From Peptoniphilus sp. GNH (GTDB lineage Bacteria > Bacillota > Clostridia > Tissierellales > Peptoniphilaceae), in the NCBI GenBank assembly GCA_021307325.1, contig CP089931.1:1264979-1328978 (forward strand): a stretch of DNA of 64,000 nucleotides. Reading direction: 5' to 3'. The notes beneath the pieces are model-generated. The model worked only from the letters and a program-made list of their open reading frames with translations, searched no databases and was not told where the DNA came from. The translations under genes were made by a program, and so were the position numbers. Positions 26,997 through 35,345 of this stretch are shown here, piece by piece. Each line of letters opens with the position of its first letter. Position 1 is the stretch's first letter.

Positions 26997-27022
26997 TAAA
27001 AATGAGTCGATTTTTTCGACTC
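26997..27022 (-). terminator. Terminator of the Kdd-sigma-54 regulator gene
   Basis: Minus-strand arms GAGTCGA and TCGACTC, 5-base loop, then five T. The arms overlap the TGA stop of the regulator gene. Confidence 0.85.
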
Positions 27023-29072
27023 ACTCTATTTCAAATTTATTTATTTTTCTGGATACAGAGGCCTGGGATATATTCAATCTACTTGCCATCTGTCTGGTCG
27101 TTAGTCCTTCTTTTCTCAAAGACAAAAGCAGTGATTTTTCCGCTTCTTCCATATAGCTTTTATAGTCTTGATCTGGTCTTATCTTGTCTTTTACAAAGTC
27201 TTCCTTGCTTGCTATGACACCACCATTTATACATCTATCTAATACTTCTAAACCTATTACATTTTTGTTTGATTCAATTAAGAGTCTTTGGACAAAATTT
27301 TCCAACTCTCTTATATTGCCCTTCCAATTATATTCTTCCATTCTCTTTATGACTTCTGGGTCTACTCTTTTTTCTAGAGAAAATTTTTTGTTGTAAGCAT
27401 TTACAAAGACTCCAATCAAATCTCTGATATCTTCTTTTCTATATCTGAGAGGAGGAACATATATGGGAAAGACGTTTAGCCTGTAATAGAGGTCTTCTCT
27501 AAATCTTCCCTTTTCCACCATCTTGATTAGATTTTTATTTGTTATGGCAAGCACTCTTACATCACTTTCTATGGGACTAGTACCCCCGACTCTATAAAAC
27601 TCATTTTCTTGCAGCACTCTTAAAAGTTTAGCTTGAAGCATAAGAGGCAGCTCTCCTATTTCATCAAGCAAAATTATGCCTCCCTTTGCCATCTCCCAAA
27701 GCCCCGTCTTGCCACCTGCTTGAGCTCCTGTGAAGGCTCCTTTCTCGTATCCGAACAGTTCAGATTCAAGAAGATTTGATGGTATAGCGGCACAATTTAA
27801 TCTCACATAGGGCGAGTTTACTCTCTTCGAATGGGAATAGATTATTTTTGCTATCATTTCCTTTCCAGTTCCCGATTCGCCCGTTATCAAGACTGTGCAG
27901 TCAAATTTAGAAACTTTTATGGCACTTTGAACCGTTTTTCTTATAAGAGGACTTTTCATTATAAAATTTTTTAAGACACCCTTGTCATCAGGAAGGCAAA
28001 TCATCTCATGGGGCTCATCTTCTGTTTCTCTTTCCGCTAAATTTACCAAGCTGAAACTTTCAAATAAATCTAAGTAGGCCTCATTTTCTTTCAAAAGCTC
28101 CAAAGTGAAGTCTGTATGATTTTCCAAATAGCCTCTGTAAGATATTATTTCTACTTCCTTGCCCATGGACTCGGTGTTGTAGCTTATATCAAAGGCCTTG
28201 GTCCCCGGCTCTGGCAAGAAGATTTTGCCCTTGTTTTTTACAAGAAGACTATCAACCAAACTCATACTAGAAAGAGATGTCGAGTCTATAATCACATCGT
28301 AATAATTTGACTCAAAGTTGGGGTTTTTAAATAAATTTCTCACATCAAGCAAGTCCAACTTGCTCAAATGAGTAAATATATCCTTGTAGGTGCTCTTATT
28401 AAGGCTGTTACCCAAAACAAAACCATCTAGTCTTCCAGTATTTTCTAGTTTTTTTCTGGCAGCTATTGCCGAGAGAAAACCTCCCCTGTTATCAGCTCCT
28501 ATAACCAAGACCTTTTGGTCTTTTTTTACAAGACGATTTACAGTCGCAGGTGTGCCAGCTATGTCCAAGGCCGCCAAAGTAATTTTTAGTGGAAGCTTGT
28601 CTGGACTTTTTATTATCGGAGAATTTTTAAATAGGATGGCCTTGCCTTTTACAAAAACTTGACCATATTCAAAATCTATGTACTTTATTTCGTCTATTAT
28701 GATAGGAGTTGCTATAAGAGACACAAGACTTATTACCCTGTCGCCAACCTTTAATTTTGACGACTTTTTATAAGAAGCGCCCATTTCCATTACAAGACCC
28801 TCAAACATCCCTCCAGTTCCAGTAACTGGATTATGTAGCTTTCCTCTTTCTCTTACTATGTTTAAAATAAGCTCTGCCATAGTCTGCCTATTTCCTCTTG
28901 CAGTCTCATAAATCTGTTCAAAGCTAGCCTTATTCAAATTTAAAACACTCACTTCTATTAGAATTTCATTATCTAAAATAGGAAGGCTGGTGTCCACCTT
29001 CCACGCCTTTTCAAGATTGGATAGCCTCGGAATAAGAGATCTATTAATTCCATATATATTAGCCTCTAGCAT
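27021..29072 (-). CDS. Sigma-54-dependent activator fused to a 3,5-diaminohexanoate dehydrogenase-like domain
   Basis: This 683-residue protein joins two unrelated modules. Residues 1-345 resemble L-erythro-3,5-diaminohexanoate dehydrogenase (Kdd): DNEILIEVSVLNLNKASFEQI (34-54), NPVTGTGGMFEG (81-92), ALDIAGTPATVNRLVK (168-183) and a Rossmann segment IGADNRGGFLSA (191-202). Residues 370-615 are a sigma-54 AAA+ domain with Walker A GESGTGKE (398-405), GAFTGA (445-450) and Walker B GGIILLDEIGE (464-474). Residues 656-683 form a TyrR-like helix-turn-helix. It likely senses a lysine-fermentation intermediate and activates the kal promoter. The NAD-binding glycine pattern is altered, so catalysis is uncertain. 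GAGGTGAGGG precedes the ATG. Confidence 0.85.
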   Translation of the reverse strand: MLEANIYGINRSLIPRLSNLEKAWKVDTSLPILDNEILIEVSVLNLNKASFEQIYETARGNRQTMAELILNIVRERGKLHNPVTGTGGMFEGLVMEMGASYKKSSKLKVGDRVISLVSLIATPIIIDEIKYIDFEYGQVFVKGKAILFKNSPIIKSPDKLPLKITLAALDIAGTPATVNRLVKKDQKVLVIGADNRGGFLSAIAARKKLENTGRLDGFVLGNSLNKSTYKDIFTHLSKLDLLDVRNLFKNPNFESNYYDVIIDSTSLSSMSLVDSLLVKNKGKIFLPEPGTKAFDISYNTESMGKEVEIISYRGYLENHTDFTLELLKENEAYLDLFESFSLVNLAERETEDEPHEMICLPDDKGVLKNFIMKSPLIRKTVQSAIKVSKFDCTVLITGESGTGKEMIAKIIYSHSKRVNSPYVRLNCAAIPSNLLESELFGYEKGAFTGAQAGGKTGLWEMAKGGIILLDEIGELPLMLQAKLLRVLQENEFYRVGGTSPIESDVRVLAITNKNLIKMVEKGRFREDLYYRLNVFPIYVPPLRYRKEDIRDLIGVFVNAYNKKFSLEKRVDPEVIKRMEEYNWKGNIRELENFVQRLLIESNKNVIGLEVLDRCINGGVIASKEDFVKDKIRPDQDYKSYMEEAEKSLLLSLRKEGLTTRQMASRLNISQASVSRKINKFEIE

Positions 29073-29116
29073 AAGCCCTCACCTCAATTTTATTATAATT
29101 TAAAACACTCACAATA

Positions 29117-29147
29117 AAAAGGCTCCAAAATTTTTAGAGCCTTTTAG
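29117..29147 (-). terminator. Terminator overlapping the end of the ThrE C-half gene
   Basis: Arms AAAGGCTC and GAGCCTTT are flanked by A and T runs. The TAA stop of the ThrE C-half gene lies inside the hairpin. Confidence 0.85.
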
Positions 29148-29598
29148 AAAGCGACACCTTGTTCTTACTCTTCTTATAAAAATCATACAAGTTTGTAAAC
29201 ACTATTTCCAAGACCATCCCACCAGTAATGGCGATAGCTATGTTTACAACAGTAGAGCCGTAAGTGAAGGCTGCGTGTAGATTTTTTGCAAACAAGGACT
29301 CCATAGTCATAAAAAGAGCCCTCCCCGGCACAAGGGGAATAGAACCTATTGTCAGGTAGACAGTCGCAGGAGTCTTAGTCGTTCTAGCTACAACTTGCGA
29401 ATAAGCACCTAAAAACAAGGACGCTAAAAAATATTTATAGTATTCATTCAAAGTCCAAAGCCCTACCAATATATAAATCGACCAAGTTATCATGCCGCCC
29501 ACAGATGCCCAGAGCATCTTTTTTCCTCTTATGTTAAAAAGAATGGCATAGGCAAAAGAACCCATAAAGGCAGCCATTATTTGTACTACTTCCTTCAC
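29134..29598 (-). CDS. Threonine/serine exporter, C-terminal half (ThrE-type)
   Basis: This 154-residue membrane protein with four to five helices is of the DUF3815 type, the second half of ThrE-like threonine/serine exporters. It has the SIPLVPGRALFMTMESLFAKN segment typical of the family. The frame runs back to 29676, but the GTG at 29598 is preferred: GGGAGG lies six bases ahead and the start comes just after the stop of the N-half gene. In many Firmicutes the two halves are separate genes, as here. Confidence 0.85.
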   Translation of the reverse strand: MKEVVQIMAAFMGSFAYAILFNIRGKKMLWASVGGMITWSIYILVGLWTLNEYYKYFLASLFLGAYSQVVARTTKTPATVYLTIGSIPLVPGRALFMTMESLFAKNLHAAFTYGSTVVNIAIAITGGMVLEIVFTNLYDFYKKSKNKVSLSKRL

Positions 29599-29600
29599 TC

Positions 29601-30368
29601 TCAACCTCCCATGACCATAACAGATAAGGCAAATCCTATATAAATGGCAAGAGCTATAAAAAGAGCCTCTATGCACTTCATAGCCCCAGACAAAATATTA
29701 TCCATAAACATATCCCTGATAGAATTAGTAAAAAGCAGACCAGAAATCAAAACCATGGTAACCCCCATGCTGATCACACCTCTTGATTGGGCTAGCCCCA
29801 AAAAAGCAGCCATCTTAGAAAGAGATGATATAGTAAATCCACAGGCAATAATGACCACAAACCTATTTATCCTTGCAGTCTTTAATCCTTTCTCCACAAA
29901 ACACATTATAAAACCAATAAGGGCAGATATAAAAGCGGCATAAGCCCCTCCACCAAAAAATACAGTAAAAGTTGCAGAAGTTAACGTATAGGAAAAAACA
30001 ACCAGAGGAAAACTTACACCAGCCGTTTTCTTTATCTTTTCTATTCTCTTTTTGACCTCATCCACCTTCAAATTAGACCGGCAAATAGTCCTGGATAAGT
30101 CATTGTACTCAGAAAGAGCCTCCAAATTATAAGACACGCCCTTGATACGCCTAGCCTGAGTGACATTTAATCCAGACTCAGTTCTCAAATTGGCTACAAT
30201 AAGAGAAGGAGTGGCAAACACATCAGCTTCAAAAGCCCCAAAGCTTCTACATATCCTTTCAATAGTATCCTCAACCCGACTTATCTCAGCTCCAGACTTC
30301 AACATCTGCGCCCCAATCTCCAAAGCACACTCCAGCTCCTCATCCAAAACCATCTTATCAAGCTCCAA
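29601..30368 (-). CDS. Threonine/serine exporter, N-terminal half (DUF1212/ThrE-type)
   Basis: This 255-residue protein has a soluble N-terminal region with the SGAEISRVEDTIERICRSFGA signature and about five membrane helices, typical of ThrE-N/YjjP. Together with the next gene it should export threonine or serine, preventing overload during peptide use. The start is uncertain: the TTG at 30368 (after a GGGGGG site) or the ATG at 30353 (nine bases after GGAG). Confidence 0.85.
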   Translation of the reverse strand: MELDKMVLDEELECALEIGAQMLKSGAEISRVEDTIERICRSFGAFEADVFATPSLIVANLRTESGLNVTQARRIKGVSYNLEALSEYNDLSRTICRSNLKVDEVKKRIEKIKKTAGVSFPLVVFSYTLTSATFTVFFGGGAYAAFISALIGFIMCFVEKGLKTARINRFVVIIACGFTISSLSKMAAFLGLAQSRGVISMGVTMVLISGLLFTNSIRDMFMDNILSGAMKCIEALFIALAIYIGFALSVMVMGG

Positions 30369-30563
30369 ATCTGCAACCCCCCTTCAGTACAAATATATAA
30401 TCATATAATACTTACTATATCAGTATCTTTGCCAAATTCAACGATGATTTCAATTAAAAAATTAAAATTTTAAACTTAAAAACACAAGAAAATAAGCCCC
30501 GAGAAAAAATCATTTCCAGCGTAAAAACTAGTAAAATAACCGCTTTTCTGATAAGCTATATAC

Positions 30564-31487
30564 ATGGAAAAAATATTTAAAAATAAAAAAAATGCAATAA
30601 TACTTTCATTATTTGCAATGCTGCTTTGGGGGTCTGCAATCCCCCTTATCAAGACGACCTATAAGGTAATGCAAGTGCCAAGTGATGACTTCGGCCTAAA
30701 GATTTTGATAGCAGGAGTGAGATTTCTCGCAGCAGGAATCTTAGCCCTTTTTTATCATCAATTCTTCAAGACCAAGGAGGGCAAATTTTCTAAATTTAAC
30801 TTGAAATTTGTCATAATTCTATCCCTAGTTCAAACTACTTTTCAGTACTTTTTCTACTATATAGGACTCTCCAACACTCACGGAGTAAAAGCCTCAATAA
30901 TCCAAGCCTTTGGCTCATTTTTAATCGTCATCATGGCAGCGGCCCTTGTCCCCGGCGACAAACTAAACCTAAACAAAGTACTAGCTGTCATCATAGGAAC
31001 AGCAGGCATTCTAGTCACAAACTTAAAAGGCGATGCTAGCGGAGGAATAAGCCTAAAAGGAGAAGGCTTCATCCTAATAGCCACCTTCTTCAATGCCCTT
31101 GCAACCATACTCGTTAGACTAAGAGGAAGAAATCAAGACCCCTTCCTCTTAACAGGAAGTCAATTCGCCCTAGGCGGTTTAGTCCTTATTTTGGGAGGCC
31201 TTTTCTTAAAAAAATCCGCCTTCAACATAAGTCCCCTAGCCTTTATCATGATAGCCTATGGCGCCTTCATATCAGCCACCGCTTTTTCTCTTTGGACTAT
31301 AATACTTCAATATCATAGTGCTGGAGAGTTTGGAATTTATAAATTATTTATTCCAATATTCGGAACAATTCTTTCGATAATATTCTTGAAAGAAAAGTTT
31401 ACTTTTTTACTTTTCATAGGTTTGGCTTTAGTTATAATAGGAACACTTATCCTTAATATGAAAATTTTTAAAAAAAATAATAAGTAA
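30564..31487 (+). CDS. EamA/DMT family transporter
   Basis: This 307-residue protein has ten hydrophobic helices in two EamA repeats (about 12-145 and 160-300), the layout of drug/metabolite and amino-acid exporters (RhaT/YdcZ-like). It has the N-terminal LWGSAIPLIKTTYKV and the ending LVIIGTLILN. The ribosome site is weak. It is divergent from thrE, and the 195-base gap (30369-30563) shows no other feature. The substrate cannot be predicted. Confidence 0.85.
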   Translation: MEKIFKNKKNAIILSLFAMLLWGSAIPLIKTTYKVMQVPSDDFGLKILIAGVRFLAAGILALFYHQFFKTKEGKFSKFNLKFVIILSLVQTTFQYFFYYIGLSNTHGVKASIIQAFGSFLIVIMAAALVPGDKLNLNKVLAVIIGTAGILVTNLKGDASGGISLKGEGFILIATFFNALATILVRLRGRNQDPFLLTGSQFALGGLVLILGGLFLKKSAFNISPLAFIMIAYGAFISATAFSLWTIILQYHSAGEFGIYKLFIPIFGTILSIIFLKEKFTFLLFIGLALVIIGTLILNMKIFKKNNK

Positions 31488-31525
31488 ATTTGAAAAGTAT
31501 AATTTTATTTAGGAGTTGAAAAAAT

Positions 31526-31561
31526 AAAAAAATCCCGGGAATCCAAATCCCGGGATTTTTT
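31526..31561. terminator. Strong bidirectional terminator
   Basis: Perfect 10-base arms AATCCCGGGA and TCCCGGGATT around a 7-base loop are flanked by A and T runs. It serves the EamA gene and the converging cysteine-desulfidase-like gene. Confidence 0.9.
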
Positions 31562-32825
31562 ATTCAAATTCTTTTAGATAGTTTCTATTTTCTATCATTT
31601 CATTTAAAACAACTTCATCAGTTTTTTTCATACCATACCTAGCAATATGGCCTACTGTATCTATCGTTTTTTCAATGTCATCTTTTACTATTCCATCTCC
31701 TGAATGGAATGAATTATTTGATAAGGCTTGTCTGTATGCAAGGAAAGCATTTCTCAAAGACGATGCTATTTTCATTGCGCAAGAAGCCTTGGCACCATCA
31801 CATATAAGTCCAGAATTTACAGCTAGAGCATTAGATATAGTTTCCTTTATTGTCTCTAGTGGTTTACCTTCCATATAAGCAATCCCACATATGGATGCCG
31901 AGGCCGCCGAAACAACTCCACAATAAGCAGACAACTTTCCTATGCCTTGTTTTAAATATAATCCGATTAAATTTCCAAATATTAAAGCTCTATATAGAGT
32001 ATCTCTGTCGACTTTATTATCTAGCGCATATTTTATTATCGGTACAGACAAAGTTATTCCTTGATTTCCACTACCGGAGTTTATAACAACTGGATTCTCA
32101 GCTCCACTCATTCTAGCATCCGAGCCAGCACTTGCATAAGCTGTCAAACTTTCAAAATAATCACCATTAGAGTTTTCTAATATGATTTTGCCTATGTTAG
32201 AACCCCAATTATTGGTTATTCCTTCTTTAGCTATGGCATAGTTGTACTCAATTTCTTTATCGAAAATGTCCTTTATATCAGTATAATCACAACTTTTTGA
32301 AAATTCATATATTTTTTCAAACGAAAAATCGACCTTCTTATCTTCTTCAGTGCCTACAGACTTTTCGAAAATCACTTCAGAATTTTTTTCAATCAATACT
32401 ATATTAGTATGATCGTCTTTTATTATTACTCTAGACTCGTCCTTACCTTTTTTAGCGATTATCTCTATATATAAGTTTGCAGTATTAGGTTTTAATTCTA
32501 CACTTACACTTCCTTCTTTTATAAATTGATCGCATTCTTTAAGTTTAGACTTATCAATATCCGCCAAAACTTCTAGTTTCTTGTCTGCATTCCCTAAAAA
32601 AGCACCAGCAACTATTGATATTTCAATTCCTTTTCTTCCATCAGTACCAGGAACTGTTATGCTGTGAGCATTTTTTATAATATTCCCCGAAAAAATTCCT
32701 TCTAATTTTTCAGGTTTAGCTCCAAGCACTTCAGAAGCCTTAGCTGAAGCATATGCTATTGCTATTGGCTCCGTGCATCCAAACGCTGTTATAAGTTCTT
32801 GTTTTAAATATTCTTTATAATCCAC
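31560..32825 (-). CDS. L-cysteine desulfidase/serine dehydratase alpha-like family protein
   Basis: This 421-residue protein belongs to the CyuA/YhaM group (UPF0597), iron-sulfur enzymes that cleave cysteine to pyruvate, ammonia and sulfide, related to L-serine dehydratase alpha. Conserved blocks are FGCTEPIAIAYASAKASEVLG near the start, NSGSGNQGITLSVPI, and the later cysteines in CGVVSAASASICGIAY and CDGAKASCAMKI, likely cluster ligands. The GTG at 32825 lies five bases after GGGAGG. It is the third gene after the UroD protein and SLC13 permease. The exact thiol or hydroxy amino acid substrate is unknown. Confidence 0.8.
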   Translation of the reverse strand: MDYKEYLKQELITAFGCTEPIAIAYASAKASEVLGAKPEKLEGIFSGNIIKNAHSITVPGTDGRKGIEISIVAGAFLGNADKKLEVLADIDKSKLKECDQFIKEGSVSVELKPNTANLYIEIIAKKGKDESRVIIKDDHTNIVLIEKNSEVIFEKSVGTEEDKKVDFSFEKIYEFSKSCDYTDIKDIFDKEIEYNYAIAKEGITNNWGSNIGKIILENSNGDYFESLTAYASAGSDARMSGAENPVVINSGSGNQGITLSVPIIKYALDNKVDRDTLYRALIFGNLIGLYLKQGIGKLSAYCGVVSAASASICGIAYMEGKPLETIKETISNALAVNSGLICDGAKASCAMKIASSLRNAFLAYRQALSNNSFHSGDGIVKDDIEKTIDTVGHIARYGMKKTDEVVLNEMIENRNYLKEFE

Positions 32826-32866
32826 AATTTCCTCCCATTCCGTTCAAATAATTTATATATTTATTT

Positions 32867-34105
32867 TTATAGATAAAATACTGAACAGAGGGCAGTTGTA
32901 ACTAGCCAAAATACTATAAGCAGTGGGAATCCACACTTAATATAGTCTCTCATTGTGTATCCGCCAGCTTCCCAAACCAATAAGTTCGGTCCTGTTCCAA
33001 ATGGTGTAGTGAATACACCTGAAGCACATACTGATACAGCCATAGCACCCGCCAATGGATTAATTCCACTAGCTTGACAAATTAAAATGCTTACAGGAAG
33101 AATCAAAACTGTTGCTGAAGAATTAAGCAAAAATTGAGTAGCTACAAGCATCAAAAGCGCTATTCCACCAATAACTACAACTGGAGGCATTCCTGATAAA
33201 ATAGGACTTAATTTATTTACAAAGTATTCTGCTGCGCCAGTAGATACCAAAGCTTTACTTAGAGGGAAAATTCCTCCTACTAAGAATATTGTAGTAGCCG
33301 AAAACGACTTGACAGCATCTTTTACATCTATACATCCTGTCAAAACAGCCAAAATTGCTCCGAAAACACCAGCAACATGCATTGGTATAACCTTAGTTGC
33401 CATACACAAAACTACTCCTAGAAATATAAGAGCTATTATTACCATTTTGCTTTTGTTGTAAACCGGTTCTTTAACTTCTCCCATGTCTATTTCTTTTACA
33501 GGCAAAAGCTTTGTTCCTATGAATATCATATAAATAATACCTGCAACAAGAAGGGGAAGACCTATCTTTGCATATTCAAAGAATGTAAATTCTCTTAATT
33601 TCATATCAGCAAGTATACCATTTGCCACTATATGGGGCGTTGTTCCTATTAAAGTAATTGTTCCGCCAAGAGATGCAAAATAAGCAAGTGCCATTAAAAG
33701 TTTAGACTTGTTTACTTTTGCCTTTTCAGACATTGAACTAACTATAGGCATTAGGCATGCTGTTGAGCCTGTATCATTTAGAAAAGCGGAGAGTCCGCCA
33801 GCTACAAGACCAGTTCCAACTATAAGTCCCTTTTCAGTACCACCTATTAGTCCAATTATTTTTCCTCCAATGTAATCTGCAAGCCCTGTTTTGAAGAAGG
33901 CTTCTCCAACTACACATAGTCCTAAGAAGAATACTACTGTAGTGTTCGCAAATTCCATATATGCTGATTTTGCTTCTATAATTTTAAAAGATGCCAAAAC
34001 TGAAGGCACCAACGCTCCTATTATAATAGGGTGTATGGGTTGCCATATTAATAAAATCATAGTTGCAACAAATACGATACAAGTTATTGTCGCTTGAGTT
34101 GTCAT
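32867..34105 (-). CDS. SLC13/DASS family anion permease
   Basis: This 412-residue permease has about 11 helices and the two family motifs FLNDTGSTACLMPIV and FLLNSSATVLILPVS (sodium- and carboxylate-binding loops), with PFGTGPNLL near the end. Known members import sulfate, taurine, dicarboxylates or citrate. It lies between the UroD gene (17-base gap) and the CyuA-like gene, and is probably the importer for the substrate of that pathway. Confidence 0.85.
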   Translation of the reverse strand: MTTQATITCIVFVATMILLIWQPIHPIIIGALVPSVLASFKIIEAKSAYMEFANTTVVFFLGLCVVGEAFFKTGLADYIGGKIIGLIGGTEKGLIVGTGLVAGGLSAFLNDTGSTACLMPIVSSMSEKAKVNKSKLLMALAYFASLGGTITLIGTTPHIVANGILADMKLREFTFFEYAKIGLPLLVAGIIYMIFIGTKLLPVKEIDMGEVKEPVYNKSKMVIIALIFLGVVLCMATKVIPMHVAGVFGAILAVLTGCIDVKDAVKSFSATTIFLVGGIFPLSKALVSTGAAEYFVNKLSPILSGMPPVVVIGGIALLMLVATQFLLNSSATVLILPVSILICQASGINPLAGAMAVSVCASGVFTTPFGTGPNLLVWEAGGYTMRDYIKCGFPLLIVFWLVTTALCSVFYL

Positions 34106-34121
34106 GTTTTCCTCCTAATTT

Positions 34122-35156
34122 TTACTTTTCTACTGAATCTCTAAAAGCTCTCATTTCAGCGTCTGTTGAATGTATAGAAACTGAACAATATGGTGCTAAA
34201 ATGAAAGGTATATCCTTATTTTCTTCTATAGCTTTTTTAGCTTGTCTAGCTATTTCTTCTTCTGCATTATTTCCAAAAATCATCTCATCAACGCCACCCA
34301 TAGGTGTTATTTTGCCAAGATAAGCTGATGCTTCTTTTATTGAAGGGTTGTCCTCTGCACCTTGGTCCCAATGAAGAATGTCTATAGGAAAATCCTTGAA
34401 TCTATCAGGATTAGACTTAATACCACATGTATGATACATAATTATTCCGCCATCAGCTTTAACAGCTTTAGAAAATTTAACGTCAAATCTCTTTACAAAC
34501 TTTTCCCATTCTTCAAACTTCATATAGTCTGTTCTAGCCCATGAAATGCCAGCAAGGAAGAATCCATCACATCCAACCTCTTTTAAAGCCTTCCAATAAT
34601 TTATATACGTTTCTGTTATATTATCAAGCGCTTTTAAAAGTTCTTCTTCATGTTCTTCCATTATCTTGAAAATTGGATTTTCTTCTCTAGCTGCTGGAAA
34701 ATGTCTTCTAACGAAAGGAAGATCAAAAACTCCACTTATAATTTGTAAAGGTGTGAAAACAGTTTGAAGGATAGGCACATCTTCATCCAATCCATCCCTT
34801 ATGTATTTGATAGCTTCAACATGATCCTTTAAAACTTGATTAGTCATATCTAAAATCTTAAATACACTAAGATCATAACCCCTTGCAGCTGAACTTAATT
34901 TTGTCGGAAAAATTTCTTGTTCATAATTCACATAATCGATCTTATCTCCATAAGCCTCTTGCATATAAACAGCCGATGGATGAACTTTTACGATATCCCA
35001 ATCATAATCTTTTTGCCACTTTAGCATTATATTTGCCAAATCTTTAGGTTCTCTTTCAACTTTTGGAAAGTGTCTATAAGCTGTGATAGGAGGTCTATCT
35101 GTTTTTTCTCCTCTCAGAGTAGCCATAACCCTCTCTCTTTTAGTCATTTGCGTCAA
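34122..35156 (-). CDS. Uroporphyrinogen-decarboxylase-family protein (methyltransferase-like)
   Basis: This 344-residue TIM-barrel protein resembles the MtaA/CmuA methyltransferase side of the UroD family rather than HemE: it lacks the HemE N-terminal arginine motif and has the zinc-type YHTCG motif (about residue 247). It may handle a corrinoid- or thiol-methyl group. No corrinoid protein gene is nearby, so the partner is not identified. The start is probably TTG at 35156, nine bases after AGAGG, rather than the ATG at 35147. It is the first gene after the sigma-54 promoter at 35221-35239. Confidence 0.75.
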   Translation of the reverse strand: MTQMTKRERVMATLRGEKTDRPPITAYRHFPKVEREPKDLANIMLKWQKDYDWDIVKVHPSAVYMQEAYGDKIDYVNYEQEIFPTKLSSAARGYDLSVFKILDMTNQVLKDHVEAIKYIRDGLDEDVPILQTVFTPLQIISGVFDLPFVRRHFPAAREENPIFKIMEEHEEELLKALDNITETYINYWKALKEVGCDGFFLAGISWARTDYMKFEEWEKFVKRFDVKFSKAVKADGGIIMYHTCGIKSNPDRFKDFPIDILHWDQGAEDNPSIKEASAYLGKITPMGGVDEMIFGNNAEEEIARQAKKAIEENKDIPFILAPYCSVSIHSTDAEMRAFRDSVEK

Positions 35157-35220
35157 TTAAATCATCCTCTCTAAATTTAAAATATATAAAATAATTATAA
35201 TTGCCTTCAAAGTTATAATA

Positions 35221-35239
35221 CAAGCAATTTGCATGCCAA
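35221..35239 (-). promoter_or_regulatory. Sigma-54 (-24/-12) promoter of the UroD-SLC13-CyuA operon
   Basis: The minus strand reads TTGGCAT, five bases, then TTGCTT, matching the -24/-12 consensus. The start of transcription is about 55 bases before the UroD start codon. It is divergent from a sigma-54 activator gene. Confidence 0.8.
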
Positions 35240-35276
35240 TTTTAAATCTGGCACAAATACGGCACATATGATATAC

Positions 35277-35300
35277 TCATTTTGCATTTTTGCAAAATGA
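35277..35300. promoter_or_regulatory. Palindrome 1, candidate activator site
   Basis: Perfect 10-base arms TCATTTTGCA and TGCAAAATGA around TTTT. Core TTTTGCA/TGCAAAA. It lies about 40 bases upstream of the -24 element of the UroD operon. Confidence 0.6.
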
Positions 35301-35301
35301 G

Positions 35302-35331
35302 TAATTCTTTTGCAAAAATGCAAAAGAATTA
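35302..35331. promoter_or_regulatory. Palindrome 2, candidate activator site near the regulator start
   Basis: Perfect 13-base arms (core AATTCTTTTGCA and TGCAAAAGAATT) around AAAA. It shares the TTTTGCA/TGCAAAA core with palindrome 1, 28 bases away. It ends just before the GGAGG of the regulator gene, so it may also control the regulator itself. Confidence 0.6.
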
Positions 35332-35345
35332 TGGAGGTCTTTTAT

